A stretch of 64,000 nucleotides of DNA, taken from Amyelois transitella. Lineage: Eukaryota; Arthropoda; Insecta; Lepidoptera; Pyralidae. Location: positions 935,001 to 999,000 of the forward strand of contig NC_083533.1 in the NCBI RefSeq assembly GCF_032362555.1, written 5' to 3'. Both the position numbers and the translations under genes were made by a program. Of this stretch, positions 10,407-19,985 are shown piece by piece. The notes under the pieces are model-generated. The model was not told the origin of the DNA, did no database searches, and saw nothing but the letters and a program-made list of their open reading frames with translations. How positions within the stretch are numbered: position 1 is the stretch's first letter; every line of letters begins with the position of its first letter.

Positions 10407-11349
10407 ATGAACGTCAAGATGACGGAGCCACCTCGCAAAACACCAATTTTGTCGAACCAGCCCTTAGTACCTGGTTTGTACCTTTTGGTACCTATATCAA
10501 AAAATTTTGTACCTCAAAGAATTGAAAAATATCGATTGTGATATGTGGTTCCTCCATCTTGACGTCAAAATGGAGGAACCACCTTCGTTTCTTATAAAAA
10601 TATAATGTATACCGTCGAGATGACCACACGGACACTTAGTACCAGATTAGTACCTCCCAAGATCTTATCGCTATAATCGTTTTTTAAAGCAGTTTTTTAA
10701 GAAAATAATTAACAAAAAGAAAATGACAGAAGTGCCTGTGATTAATTATAGCAAAATGTATTAAACGAAAACTTTACTTCAAAATAGTTCTAGGCGTTTA
10801 GGATTTAGTACAAAAAATTTTATTTATTAATTATTTAAAAGCATAATGCTAATGTTATGTTAGACAGTTCATGTTTCATGTTTTATTAGACAGAAGCTGT
10901 GAATTCTGATGAACGTCAAGATGACGGAGCCACCTCGCAAAACACAAATATTATCGAACCAGCCCTTAGTACCTGGTTTGTACCTTTTGGTACCTATATC
11001 AAAAAATTTTGTACCTCAAAGAATTGAAAAATATCGATTGTGATTAATTATTTTCTTAAAAACCTGCTTTAAAAAACGATTATAGCGATAAGATCTTGGG
11101 AGGTACTAATCTGGTACTAAGTGTCCGTGTGGTCATCTCGACGGTATACATTATATTTTTATAAGAAACGAAGGTGGTTCCTCCATTTTGACGTCAAGAT
11201 GGAGGAACCACATATCACAATCGATATTTTTCAATTCTTTGAGGTACAAATTTTTTTGATATAGGTACCTAAAGGTACAAACCAGGTACTAAGGGCTGGT
11301 TCGACAAAATTGGTGTTTTGCGAGGTGGCTCCGTCATCTTGACTTTCAT
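10407..11349. mobile_element. Foldback element with ~305-bp inverted arms and nested third end copy
   Basis: The segment 10407-10710 is repeated in reverse complement at about 11040-11349 with only scattered differences. A third copy of the outer ~135 bp lies in direct orientation at 10909-11044, so the order is A-B-spacer-A-B'-A', where primes mark inversion. Each outer end begins ATGAACGTCAAGATGACGG or a close variant. Inside each B arm is a 38-bp near-palindrome centred on TTGACGTCAA (10545-10582 and 11174-11211) whose flanks resemble the outer end itself. No transposase frame is present, so it is a non-autonomous, MITE-like or foldback element, apparently built from two copies or a dimer. 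No clear target duplication was found. Confidence 0.8.
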
Positions 11350-12389
11350 AATAAAATAAAACACAAATAATAGATGATGTAATAAGCGGTCGTTATAAAT
11401 ATCACGTGAAGTACCTATTTATATTGTTACGAGGTGTAATAAAAAAAGAGAAAAATCTTTGTAACAAAATATATTCAACAAAATCTAAGTAACTACAAGA
11501 CTATTTACATTTGAAAATTATTGACTACAATTATGTACAATGCAGTTTAAAATTATTAAAAAACAGCATTGGTACTTAATCTGACAGTTTTATAAAATTT
11601 TCAGTATAATGTACTCATACAGTATTATTGCAACTTAAGAAAATAAGTCGCAGCTACTACAGTACTAATTTAAATTACTAATACATATAATCGCGTCTTT
11701 TCCCTTACGGGGTAGACAGAGACTTGAAACGATTAAAAGAAATAGCTGAATGTAGAATACTCTGTAAGTAATGTTAATAAAATATTTTCTGAACATAGTA
11801 AATATTGTTTTTCTTTTTACATACATATATATAATGATGTCTATGTATTTTCCTTGAATGTCCCTTGCGGGGTAGACAGAGCCATCAGTCTTGAAAAGAT
11901 TGAAAGGCCACTTTCAGCTGTATAGTTAGAAATAGAAATGCATTCTTTGGAAATCAGTAGTGAAATTCTCAACCATAATTATGTATTACCAACTGTAACG
12001 TAATTTAAAAGACCTCTACAAGAAAAAAATGACGAGAAAAATTTTCAAGAAAAACTTGTTACAGTGTTTTAATTGATAACTCTTTTCAATTTAAGCAACC
12101 TACAAAAAATCTGCTGCAGTAGGATTCCAAAATCGGCAAAGGATAAAAAGGAACACTTTAAAACACAAAAATCGTTTTAGAATTGGTTTCAGAAACTTAT
12201 CATTGAAAAAGCTTACGTAGACAAATACTTTGGTTGACTTTACTGGACAAGAATCATTATTTTACTTGCAGTGTTCAAAAGGTTAAATTAGAAATGCATA
12301 CTCTTCATTCCCTTAAATCACAGATGTAACATGCTCATCTTAGTGCGGTTCATGTCGCACACAATAATTGAATTTGTAACCTATAATGA
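11350..12389. other. Intergenic / 3' flank of SMIM12-like gene; family A fragments
   Basis: Reverse-oriented family A pieces occur at about 11684-11755 and 11820-11935 ('ggggtagacagag...gattgaaaggccac'). Some of this will be the 3' untranslated region of the minus-strand gene ending at 12390. No canonical AATAAA was found on that strand here. No other gene is seen. Confidence 0.45.
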
Positions 12390-13042
12390 CTAATCTTTCT
12401 GTAAAGATGGCGACACGTTCCTGCCAAGAACGTTCTCCTTGTACTGTAGTTTATCCACTTTCGTAGGATCCTTGAGCGCCTCTTCGTCTGTCAATCTTTC
12501 TAATCTTTGGTCTTGGACTGATTCTGTAAAATGACATTGAAATTTTCATGAATTATTGCAAAAAAGACTTCTCATATAAATATTTTTTATTAATTTTACC
12601 TTACACTTATTGTATCGTGGTTACATGTTCAGCTGCCTGGATGTGTGAGCATAAATCACCAATCAAACTTCTGAGTTATGTAAACTCAGAAGAGAGTCAT
12701 GTTAATATATGATAGAGTAAAAATTCAAACCAGTGCACACTCATTTAAGTCTTTCTAACTCTCATACTTGCATGTTTTGGGCCAACTTTTTCCACCTTGT
12801 GCACTCTACAGCATCTTCAATTTTATGACAATTTCTGAGTCTTAAACAGAGGCAGTGTGAGACTAAGAGATGTCTAAAAAAATTTATAATCAGAAATGTT
12901 GTTATTACTTACTGTTATACGGTGTATACCTATCAGATAATAAACTCTCTATATTATATCCTATTACGCCTATAATCGCTGCTACAGGGAGCGTTATATA
13001 CGGAGCATTGGTCCGTAAAAACCTCAATAGTAACGGCCACAT
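12390..13042 (-). CDS. SMIM12: Small integral membrane protein 12 homologue (two coding exons)
   Basis: Coding exons 13042-12913 and 12523-12390 (minus strand) join at an AAA codon split 1/2 and give 87 residues, against 92 in the human protein as I recall it. The N-terminus MWPLLLRFLRTNAPYITLPV matches the family's start (MWP..., RT.APY.T.PVA). Residues about 16-31 form one membrane helix (ITLPVAAIIGVIGYNI). The C-terminal half is polar and charged, with LERLTDEEALKDPTKV then a short tail ending in SLQKD. Its cellular role is not established. Donor GTAAGT and acceptor TTTTACAG are canonical. An acceptor (TATTTCAG) directly precedes the ATG, so a non-coding first exon lies upstream, probably ending at the minus-strand donor near 13131-13137. 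NDUFAF5 starts divergently 880 bp away. Confidence 0.88.
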
Positions 13043-13922
13043 CTGAAATATAATAAATAAGTTAGATAAAATTTTAATTTGAGGTTATGTAGCAGGTACC
13101 GAATTATTTAAATAGTTCTTTTTCCTAACACACTCACTTTTGTAGATTGAGCAAGTTCAGGCTGAATTTAACCAAACGATCTTAAGATTTTAATAAGCCT
13201 GACAAAGACTGGAGACAGACGAGGAAAGGAAAACGAACTTCGAAGCACGAAAATAAACAACAAAATCCATTACTGGCAACATTGGTAACATTGACAGTTG
13301 TGTTTTCGTTTAAAAGTCTGTCTCCAGCCGGTTTTTCGCAGCAAAGAGGACCGGATCATATTACTAAAAAGTAGATCTGTAGGCGCGTGCTAAAGTGAAG
13401 GCTTAGGAGTCTTAACATGCATGTAAGAGAGAGAGATCGCCTACATTGAAAATGTATTTTTAGAATGAAGATTTAAAAAAGAACAGACAATAAACCCACA
13501 GAGTGAGAATATGCAAATGACCGTTAGGTAAACATGAAGTAAATAATATATAATAAAAATCGTTAATGTTGTACACCACACACATGTTAGTTATTACTTT
13601 CTGATTCATAGAAACTATGACTTCTTAGTGAGTTAAGGAATAGCGGCAAAGATATAAAATTGAGATGGCATATCCATTGAAAGTGTAATTACAATCCGAG
13701 GTTGCATTTTATCTTCATGAAATGAAGAACATTATTCAACTTTTGAACGACACAGAAACTGTCATCACTCTTGTCCTGTCACTTGTCAATATGATATGTC
13801 AGGTAAGAAAAAAAAGAAAACATAACCTCGAATTTCTCGAAAGAATGTTTTCTAAAAATAAACGAAATGTAGGTATTTATTCAAAAGTGATTGTTCAATA
13901 GTGCAGAAATAATTAAACGAAA
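13043..13922. promoter_or_regulatory. Divergent intergenic region between SMIM12-like and NDUFAF5
   Basis: Both genes start outward from this 880-bp stretch, so it must hold both promoters and the untranslated first exon of the minus-strand gene. No TATA box is obvious at a useful distance from either ATG. An open frame with a donor-like end at 13721-13803 (+) was noticed but has no support as a gene. Confidence 0.45.
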
Positions 13923-16900
13923 ATGTCGCACGCCAAGCTTCTTTTATCTTCCCCGCTTTTCACTCGGCAGTGTTTAACAAAGTTATCAGAGCAAACATAT
14001 TTACGTAACAAATGCCGACTTAAATCCACAAAAACCAAGACTGCAAGCTCGGTTTACCGTAGTATGAACATATTTGATAGACAGGCGAAGGCTTTGCAAA
14101 GAGAAAGGTCTGCTAGAAGGGAAGATTATCATTTAGTTGAGCATATACGAGAGGAAGTTGGCTGGCGGACTGCTGACAGAGTGTTCGATATAAAACGGAC
14201 GTTTAAGAATGCCGTGGAACTTGGTAATTACACACACAACACATATGTCACGTCTCTATTCATTACGGGGTAGACAATACCAACAATCACAGATGATGTT
14301 CTTAGACAAGTCTAAGTTTTGAATCTACACAGAATAAGAAGCAGCTGGCACATATAATTTAGTTTTCATTTGATACCAGATCTCCATAGAAGCGTTAGGA
14401 TGATTTTTCTTCTTCCTTAGATTTCCTCAACAGAAAGTACATGATCAGATAAATGTCAATCTAATATAGAGATTACATACATACATATAGTCACGTCTTG
14501 CGGGGTAGACAGAGCCAACAGTCTTCAAAAGATTGAAAGTCCGCATTCAGCTGTATGCCATACAGCTGAATGTGGACCTTTAGTCTTTACAAGACTGTTG
14601 ACTCTGTCTACCCCGCAAGGGATGTTGACGTGATTCTATGTATGAAATTGGATGTTTAACTATTCAACAGGCGCATGCCGGGGCTATGTCTCCCGGCACT
14701 TCTTACCTGACAGCGTTGAAAAGGTGACGTTATGCGACACCTCACAGACACATTTAGATAAAGCTATAGTTGGGGACGGAGTCAAAGCGGAGAGGATTGT
14801 TATGGATGAAGAAAATATAGATGTGAGTTTGTCTGTTAACCTTTTTAAGACTAAACCGTATATCTTGTTTTCCATTTCCTAAGAAATCCGTACTGTTTCA
14901 CATTTTTATAAAATAAAGACTGATTTTTGAGAAGTAAATTATAATAATGTGAAAGTTGGTTTGTTTGCTACTATTTGATGCGTAATCTACTGGACAGATG
15001 TAATTTTACAGAAATATTACAGGAATATAGTTTACGAGTATTTGCATAAAAATAACACCTACGGCGAAAATTATAATTGTGTGTGTGTGTACTGGGAACC
15101 ACACGGTACTTTAAAATGGACCGATTTTAAAAAAATGAATTGTAGCATTCAAAATTCAATTCAACCCTTCCTGACAATTTAAGGTGAGAAAAAACAGATT
15201 TTAGATGTTTAATTACCCAAGTTAGAAAAATTATTTATCTTTTAGGGCTTCAATGATGTCCAAAATAACTATTCCACGCGGACGAAGTCGCGGGCTAGTA
15301 AATAAATATGTGATGATCAACAATATTTGGTAGTTTCCAGATAACAGCGTGGACCTCCTGGTGTCATCCCTGGCGCTTCACTGGGTCAATGACCTGCCCG
15401 GGTGTTTTGATAATATCATGAGGTGCTTGACACCGGACGGAGTGAGTCTTTTACACTTTACGTATGCTGCAGTGTAGTTAGTTACGTCACTTCTTGTATA
15501 CATGCGCTTTGGAAGCGGTTGTAGATATAAGTAAGTAAATGATTTATTGTTCACTAAAGGAGTACATTACAAATATAAAACAGTAGTACAGTACAAAGGC
15601 GGGCTTATCCCTGAGTGGGATCTTTTCCAGCCAACCTGACAATAAGAGGATCGCATACAAAATTGAGGCAAGGGTGAACAACAGGTCATTTAAGATTTTA
15701 TATAAATAGATTTAAGTTATGTGACGTCAATATGTGATACCTTGTATCCAATTTTGAAAATCTATTGTATTTTATATTTTACTAGCTGTGCCCGTGACTC
15801 ATCATTGAAGCCCTCAAGGATAAATAATTTTCCCCGTTTTGTTCATTATTATATGTGATACCTTGTATCCAATTTTGAAAATAAATCTATTCTATTCCAT
15901 TCTTATCCTTTTTGTCGACGACCCTGAGGTCCAAAGTATAGTGGCGGAGGGTACAACTTACAAATTCAAATTCAAAATTTTTATTCATTATTATAGGATA
16001 CTTCATATCACTTAATAATTGTCATATCTTTTGGTTTCACAACATTGGTTGATGTAAAATAAATTACTCAAAACTAAGTTTACCGCCGCTTCCAAAGCGT
16101 CAGTGCAGAAGAAGCGGTAACAAACTGAACTGCAGCATTTTCTTCAACAACGTCAACCTCACAACTATCCAAACTTAGAACAGAAATGTGGACGAGAGAA
16201 TACATTGTTCAGATTAATTGGCTTATAAATATGTAATTTTAATAATATTTTTTATTATATTGGCAATTTTAAATAGATTCATGTACAGAATGTACACGGC
16301 ACCAATACAAACAAGAATAGGACCAATCCATCTCTTACCCATGGATGTCGTAAAAGCCGACTAAGGGGTAGGCTTATAAACTTGGGATTCTTCTTTTAGG
16401 CGATGGGCTAGCAACCTGTCGCTATTTGAATCTCAATCCTATCTTAAAGCCAAATAGCTGAACGTGGCCTATCAGTCTTTACAAGACTGTATGCTCTGTC
16501 TACCCCGCAAGGGATATAGATGTGATTATATGTATGTAGTGTACTGAATTTTGATTTAGGTGAGTTGCAGGGATGCCGAGATCACACTAGTATATGATGC
16601 ATGGTTCCAGGTCTTCATGGCGACAGTGTTCGGCGGAGACACCCTAACTGAACTCCGCCAGGCTCTGCAGTTGGCGGAGACGGAACTACTCGGCGGAATG
16701 GCACCTCACATTTCACCGTTCACGAGAATAAGGGACGTTGGTGGACTGCTGAATGCGTTAGTATATTTTTTGGAAATAACCAGTAGGTACATATTACTGC
16801 AATGGATGTCGTTAAAGGCGACTAAGGTATAGGCTTATAAACTTAGGAATCATAATCATCATCATTTATTCCTTGAATATGGTTACAATATAAACGTTCT

Positions 16901-18272
16901 AAACGTTCTTTTTTTGAAATTTCCTTAAGATGGATTGAGCGCCTGTTTCCAATAGAAAAATCTTTTCTCATTTCGAATTTTCCCAAGCATCGTTACATTT
17001 TAGCAAAAAATTAAAAGTTAACGTTCTTTTTTTGAAATTTCTCCTCGGATTTTCAGACTACCCTCACATTTTTTTTTTGTTTATCAACTTTTATTTTCTT
17101 TTTTAACCCTTCAGAGCTGGCTTCACCCTACAAACGGTGGATGTCGACTCGCTGACAGTGTGGTACCCCACGGCGTGGCACGTGATGGAGGACTGCCGCG
17201 CTATGGGCGAGTCCAACGCGGCACTGAACCGCCCGCTGCGTCTGAACCGCGACGTTCAGTTCGCCGCCGCTGCCATATACGATGAAATGTATGGGAAGGT
17301 GATGTGGTTTTTTTAATTTGTATTGTATAATATACTGTGTACGTGTGTGTACCTATAGCAGAATACATACATACATATTAAATATAGTAACAATAGTTAA
17401 ATATAGTACATACATGTCTATAGTATAGTTTGTATATACTTACATACATACATAAAATCACGCCTCTTTCCCGGAGGGGTAGGCAGGGACTACCTCTATC
17501 CACTTGCCACGATCTCATCATACTTCCTTCGCTTCATCCATATTATTCATAACTCTTTTTATGCAAACTCGGCGGTTTCGGGTACTTTTGACCTGACCCT
17601 TTACCAGGAATAGGCGGTCGTAGTGACGTAGATACGTTATCTATCAGTTAACCATGGAGTCTGATGGAAAATATCATTGGTATGTTGTTAAACATTTACA
17701 TAACATACATACAATCACGTCTAAATCCCTTGCGGGGTACACAGAGTTCTTGGAACATTGACAGGCCACGTTCAGCTGTTCGGCTATGATAGAATTGTGA
17801 TTCAAATAGTGACAGGTTGCTAGCCCATCACCTCAAAGAAGAATCCCGAGTTTATAAGCTTAGTTGCCTTTCACGACATCCATGGTAAAGAGATTGAGTG
17901 GTGGTGGTGGTATTTCTTTTTATAATGGTGCCGGTCACAAGAACAGAATAGAATACACACACGGCACTCGAGCAAAAATTCGCAATAAAATCGCCAATTG
18001 TACTACATATTTAAATTCAATACTCCTTTATATATTTTTTTATTATTATTTATTGATTAGATATTTTTTTTCAGGATATGCCCGAGAGAAACTCCCGAGG
18101 TGTCCCGGCCACATATCAAATCATAAACTTTTTGGGATGGAAGCCAGATCCATCCCAACCTCAGCCAATTGAGCGTGGTTCCGGAGAAATATCGTTGAAA
18201 GATCTACATCGTATTGACGAGATTATAAAGGATACTAAGAAGGTGAAACTGACGGAGGAAGATAAAGAATAA
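13923..18272 (+). CDS. NDUFAF5: NDUFAF5, mitochondrial complex I assembly hydroxylase (six exons)
   Basis: Exons 13923-14223, 14671-14822, 15334-15441, 16611-16756, 17115-17298 and 18075-18272 join in frame to 362 residues (human protein about 345). NDUFAF5 is a class I methyltransferase-fold protein of the mitochondrial matrix that hydroxylates an arginine of NDUFS7 during complex I assembly. Residues 1-40 are basic, serine-rich and nearly free of acidic residues, as in a mitochondrial presequence. Family landmarks in order are [16 protein letters not shown], the SAM-site region [96 protein letters not shown] and [15 protein letters not shown]. All junctions are GT-AG with matching phases. 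Exon 3 must start at 15334 (after ggtag) and not at the more obvious 15341, which would break the frame. The glycine motif reads GACRG where I would expect GCGRG. Confidence 0.94.
14472..14644. repeat. Inverted pair of family A tails forming a hairpin in NDUFAF5 intron 1
   Basis: A reverse-oriented family A 3' end (tagtcacgtcttgcggggta ... ttcagctgtatg) is followed at once by a forward one (catacagctgaatgtgg ... ccccgcaagggatgttgacg). The two ~80-bp halves are near complements with almost no loop. The hairpin ends 26 bases before the start of exon 2 (14671). Confidence 0.75.
15240..16232. repeat. Mixed dispersed repeats in NDUFAF5 introns 2 and 3
   Basis: 15240-15300 is the end of family R1 ('ttccacgcggacgaagtcgcggg'), just before exon 3. 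After exon 3, about 15480-15790 and 15780-15900 hold pieces of the family with 'gtgataccttgtatccaatttt' and 'aaatctattctattc'. 15960-16232 is an inverted member with 'gcttccaaagcgtcagtgcaga' and 'gcagcattttcttcaacaac', also found at 30860-31130 and 42980-43195. Exon 3 (15334-15441) lies inside this span and is not part of any repeat. Confidence 0.6.
16318..16540 (+). repeat. SINE-like family A copy in NDUFAF5 intron 3
   Basis: The words 'ataggaccaatccatctctt', 'acccatggatgtcgtaaaag', 'ggcgatgggctagcaacctg' and 'taccccgcaagggatataga' appear in order, ending in 'gtgattatatgtatgtag'. A second fragment lies in intron 4 at about 16795-16850. Confidence 0.8.
17440..17612 (-). repeat. LINE 3' end in NDUFAF5 intron 5
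   Basis: The minus strand reads toward '...cctccgggaaagaggcgtgattttatgtatg', the shared LINE tail. Upstream in that sense are the family words for 'gcaagtggatagaggtagtc'. A reverse family A copy follows at about 17700-17890. Confidence 0.7.
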
Positions 18273-18355
18273 TTAATTGTTATTATTAGATAAATGTTGT
18301 TTATTAGATATTTTGTGTTGTTTTTTTTTGTTATGATAAGATAGTTTTATTTATT

Positions 18356-18620
18356 TACATACATACATACATACTTATAATCACGTTTGTATCCCTTGTG
18401 GGGTAGACAGAGCCAACAGTCTTAAAAAGACTGATAGGCCACGTTCAGCTGTTTGGCTTTATGATAGAATTGAGATTCAAATAGTGACAAGTTGCTAGCC
18501 TGTCGCCTAAAAGATGAATCCCAAGTTTATAAGCCTATCCCTTAGTCGCCTTTTACGACATCCAAGGGGAAAAAGATGGTCCTTTTCTTTTTTCTATTGT
18601 TGCCGGGAACTACACGGCAC
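18356..18620 (-). repeat. SINE-like family A, full-length copy
   Basis: On the minus strand it runs from the TGCCGTGTAGTTCCCGGC head to a (TATG)n tail, here written as a run of 'acatacatacatacata' on the plus strand. It lies just downstream of the NDUFAF5 stop. Confidence 0.85.
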
Positions 18621-19985
18621 AAATTTATTTATTAATTTTAACTTTATTGTACTCGTATTAACTCGTACCTATTATCTGCGTTAAAACTGCTAATAAATTA
18701 CTCCTGAATCCCGAGTCTCTGTGTCAAATATCAAAATCGGTTCAGTAGTTTTTGAGTTTATTCGTTGCGAAACGAAAATATTTTTGTTTGTTCATTATGT
18801 CATACTAGCTGTGCTCGCGACTTCGTCCGCGTGGAATAATTATTTTGGGCATCATTGAAGCCCTCAGGGATGAATAATTTTCCCCGTTTTTTTTACATAT
18901 TCCATTATTTCTTTGCTCCTTATAGTCCGTGATGTTATATAGCCTAAAGCCTTCCTCGATAAATGGTCTATTCAATGCAAAAAGAATTTTTCAATTCGAA
19001 CCAGTAGTTCCTGAGATTAGCGCGTTCAAACAAACAAACTCTTCAGCTTTATAATATTAGTACCCATAGATTTTCAGGTTTTCATTATAACATATTTGTT
19101 TGTAATGACTAAACTAATTTCATTCCAATATAAGAAGCATGTTTCATTGGGAAAATGGAAATTCCCGTTCATTGAGAATTTCTGGAAAATTATTCGGATA
19201 ATTAACAATTTTCATACAAATTATCTATTTATTTATTAATATAGTACCTACTATAAACAGGTTACAAACAAACAAATAACAAAATGTATACAAAAGTAGA
19301 TATAAAAAAGAAAGAAATAATTTTACTGGTGCATAAATCACAAATACACTTAAAAAATCTTATTCTAACTTAAATTCTACCAAAAGACTCCGCTCAGTTT
19401 TATGACAAGACATAGTCATGTCATGACGCTGGTTTTCAGTATGAACTTTTGTACCTTAATTTCACGTCCGGTGAAAATGCCGCAGTGTAGTTTGCTCCGC
19501 CGATTTCTCTACACACGCGATTTAAAAGCGGCAGTAGATATAATTAGACTTAAGTTATGTTGATGAAAATTTTGAACATAAATCTATTCTATTCTATACT
19601 GTCACATGACTTTACTAAGAAACATTTAACATCCAGTTATAATCCCAAGTAATATTATGAATGCGAAAGTGAGTTTGTTTGTTTGTTACCTCTTCACGGG
19701 TAACCTACTGATTAATGTTCTTGAAATATCACGATTATATATAATTATTAAGAGTCTGGAGAAGGACATATAACTTTCATCCCGGTAAAAACTAATTCCC
19801 GTGGAATTGGTGAAAAACCTGTACTCTTATAGGTGTTGCTAATTTCGTCGCTTTTCGTAGATGGCGCTAAATTCATGCGGGCGAATTTGCGTGTAAAATG
19901 TAAAAGTAAGTCCTCTGTAAAACAGATCAAAATACATTGTCTTTTTTTTGGTGTTAAACTTAATTATAGTTAATCAAAAAATCGT
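18621..19985. repeat. Intergenic repeats between NDUFAF5 and the receptor-like gene
   Basis: About 18803-19072 is family R1 on the minus strand ('gctgtgctcgcgacttcgtcc' to 'tttataatattagtacc'). About 19440-19600 holds the 'cacgtccggtgaaaatgccgcagtg' family. About 19748-19900 holds the 'ggcgctaaattcatgcggg' family, which creates the open frame on the minus strand there. No gene is seen. The 3' untranslated region of the minus-strand gene ending at 19986 must begin here. Confidence 0.55.

Noticed and set aside
13721-13803. Small plus-strand ORF ending at a donor-like CAG/GTAAGA
   Set aside because: No in-frame partner exon exists before the NDUFAF5 start, and the peptide matches nothing recognised. 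Probably promoter or leader sequence.
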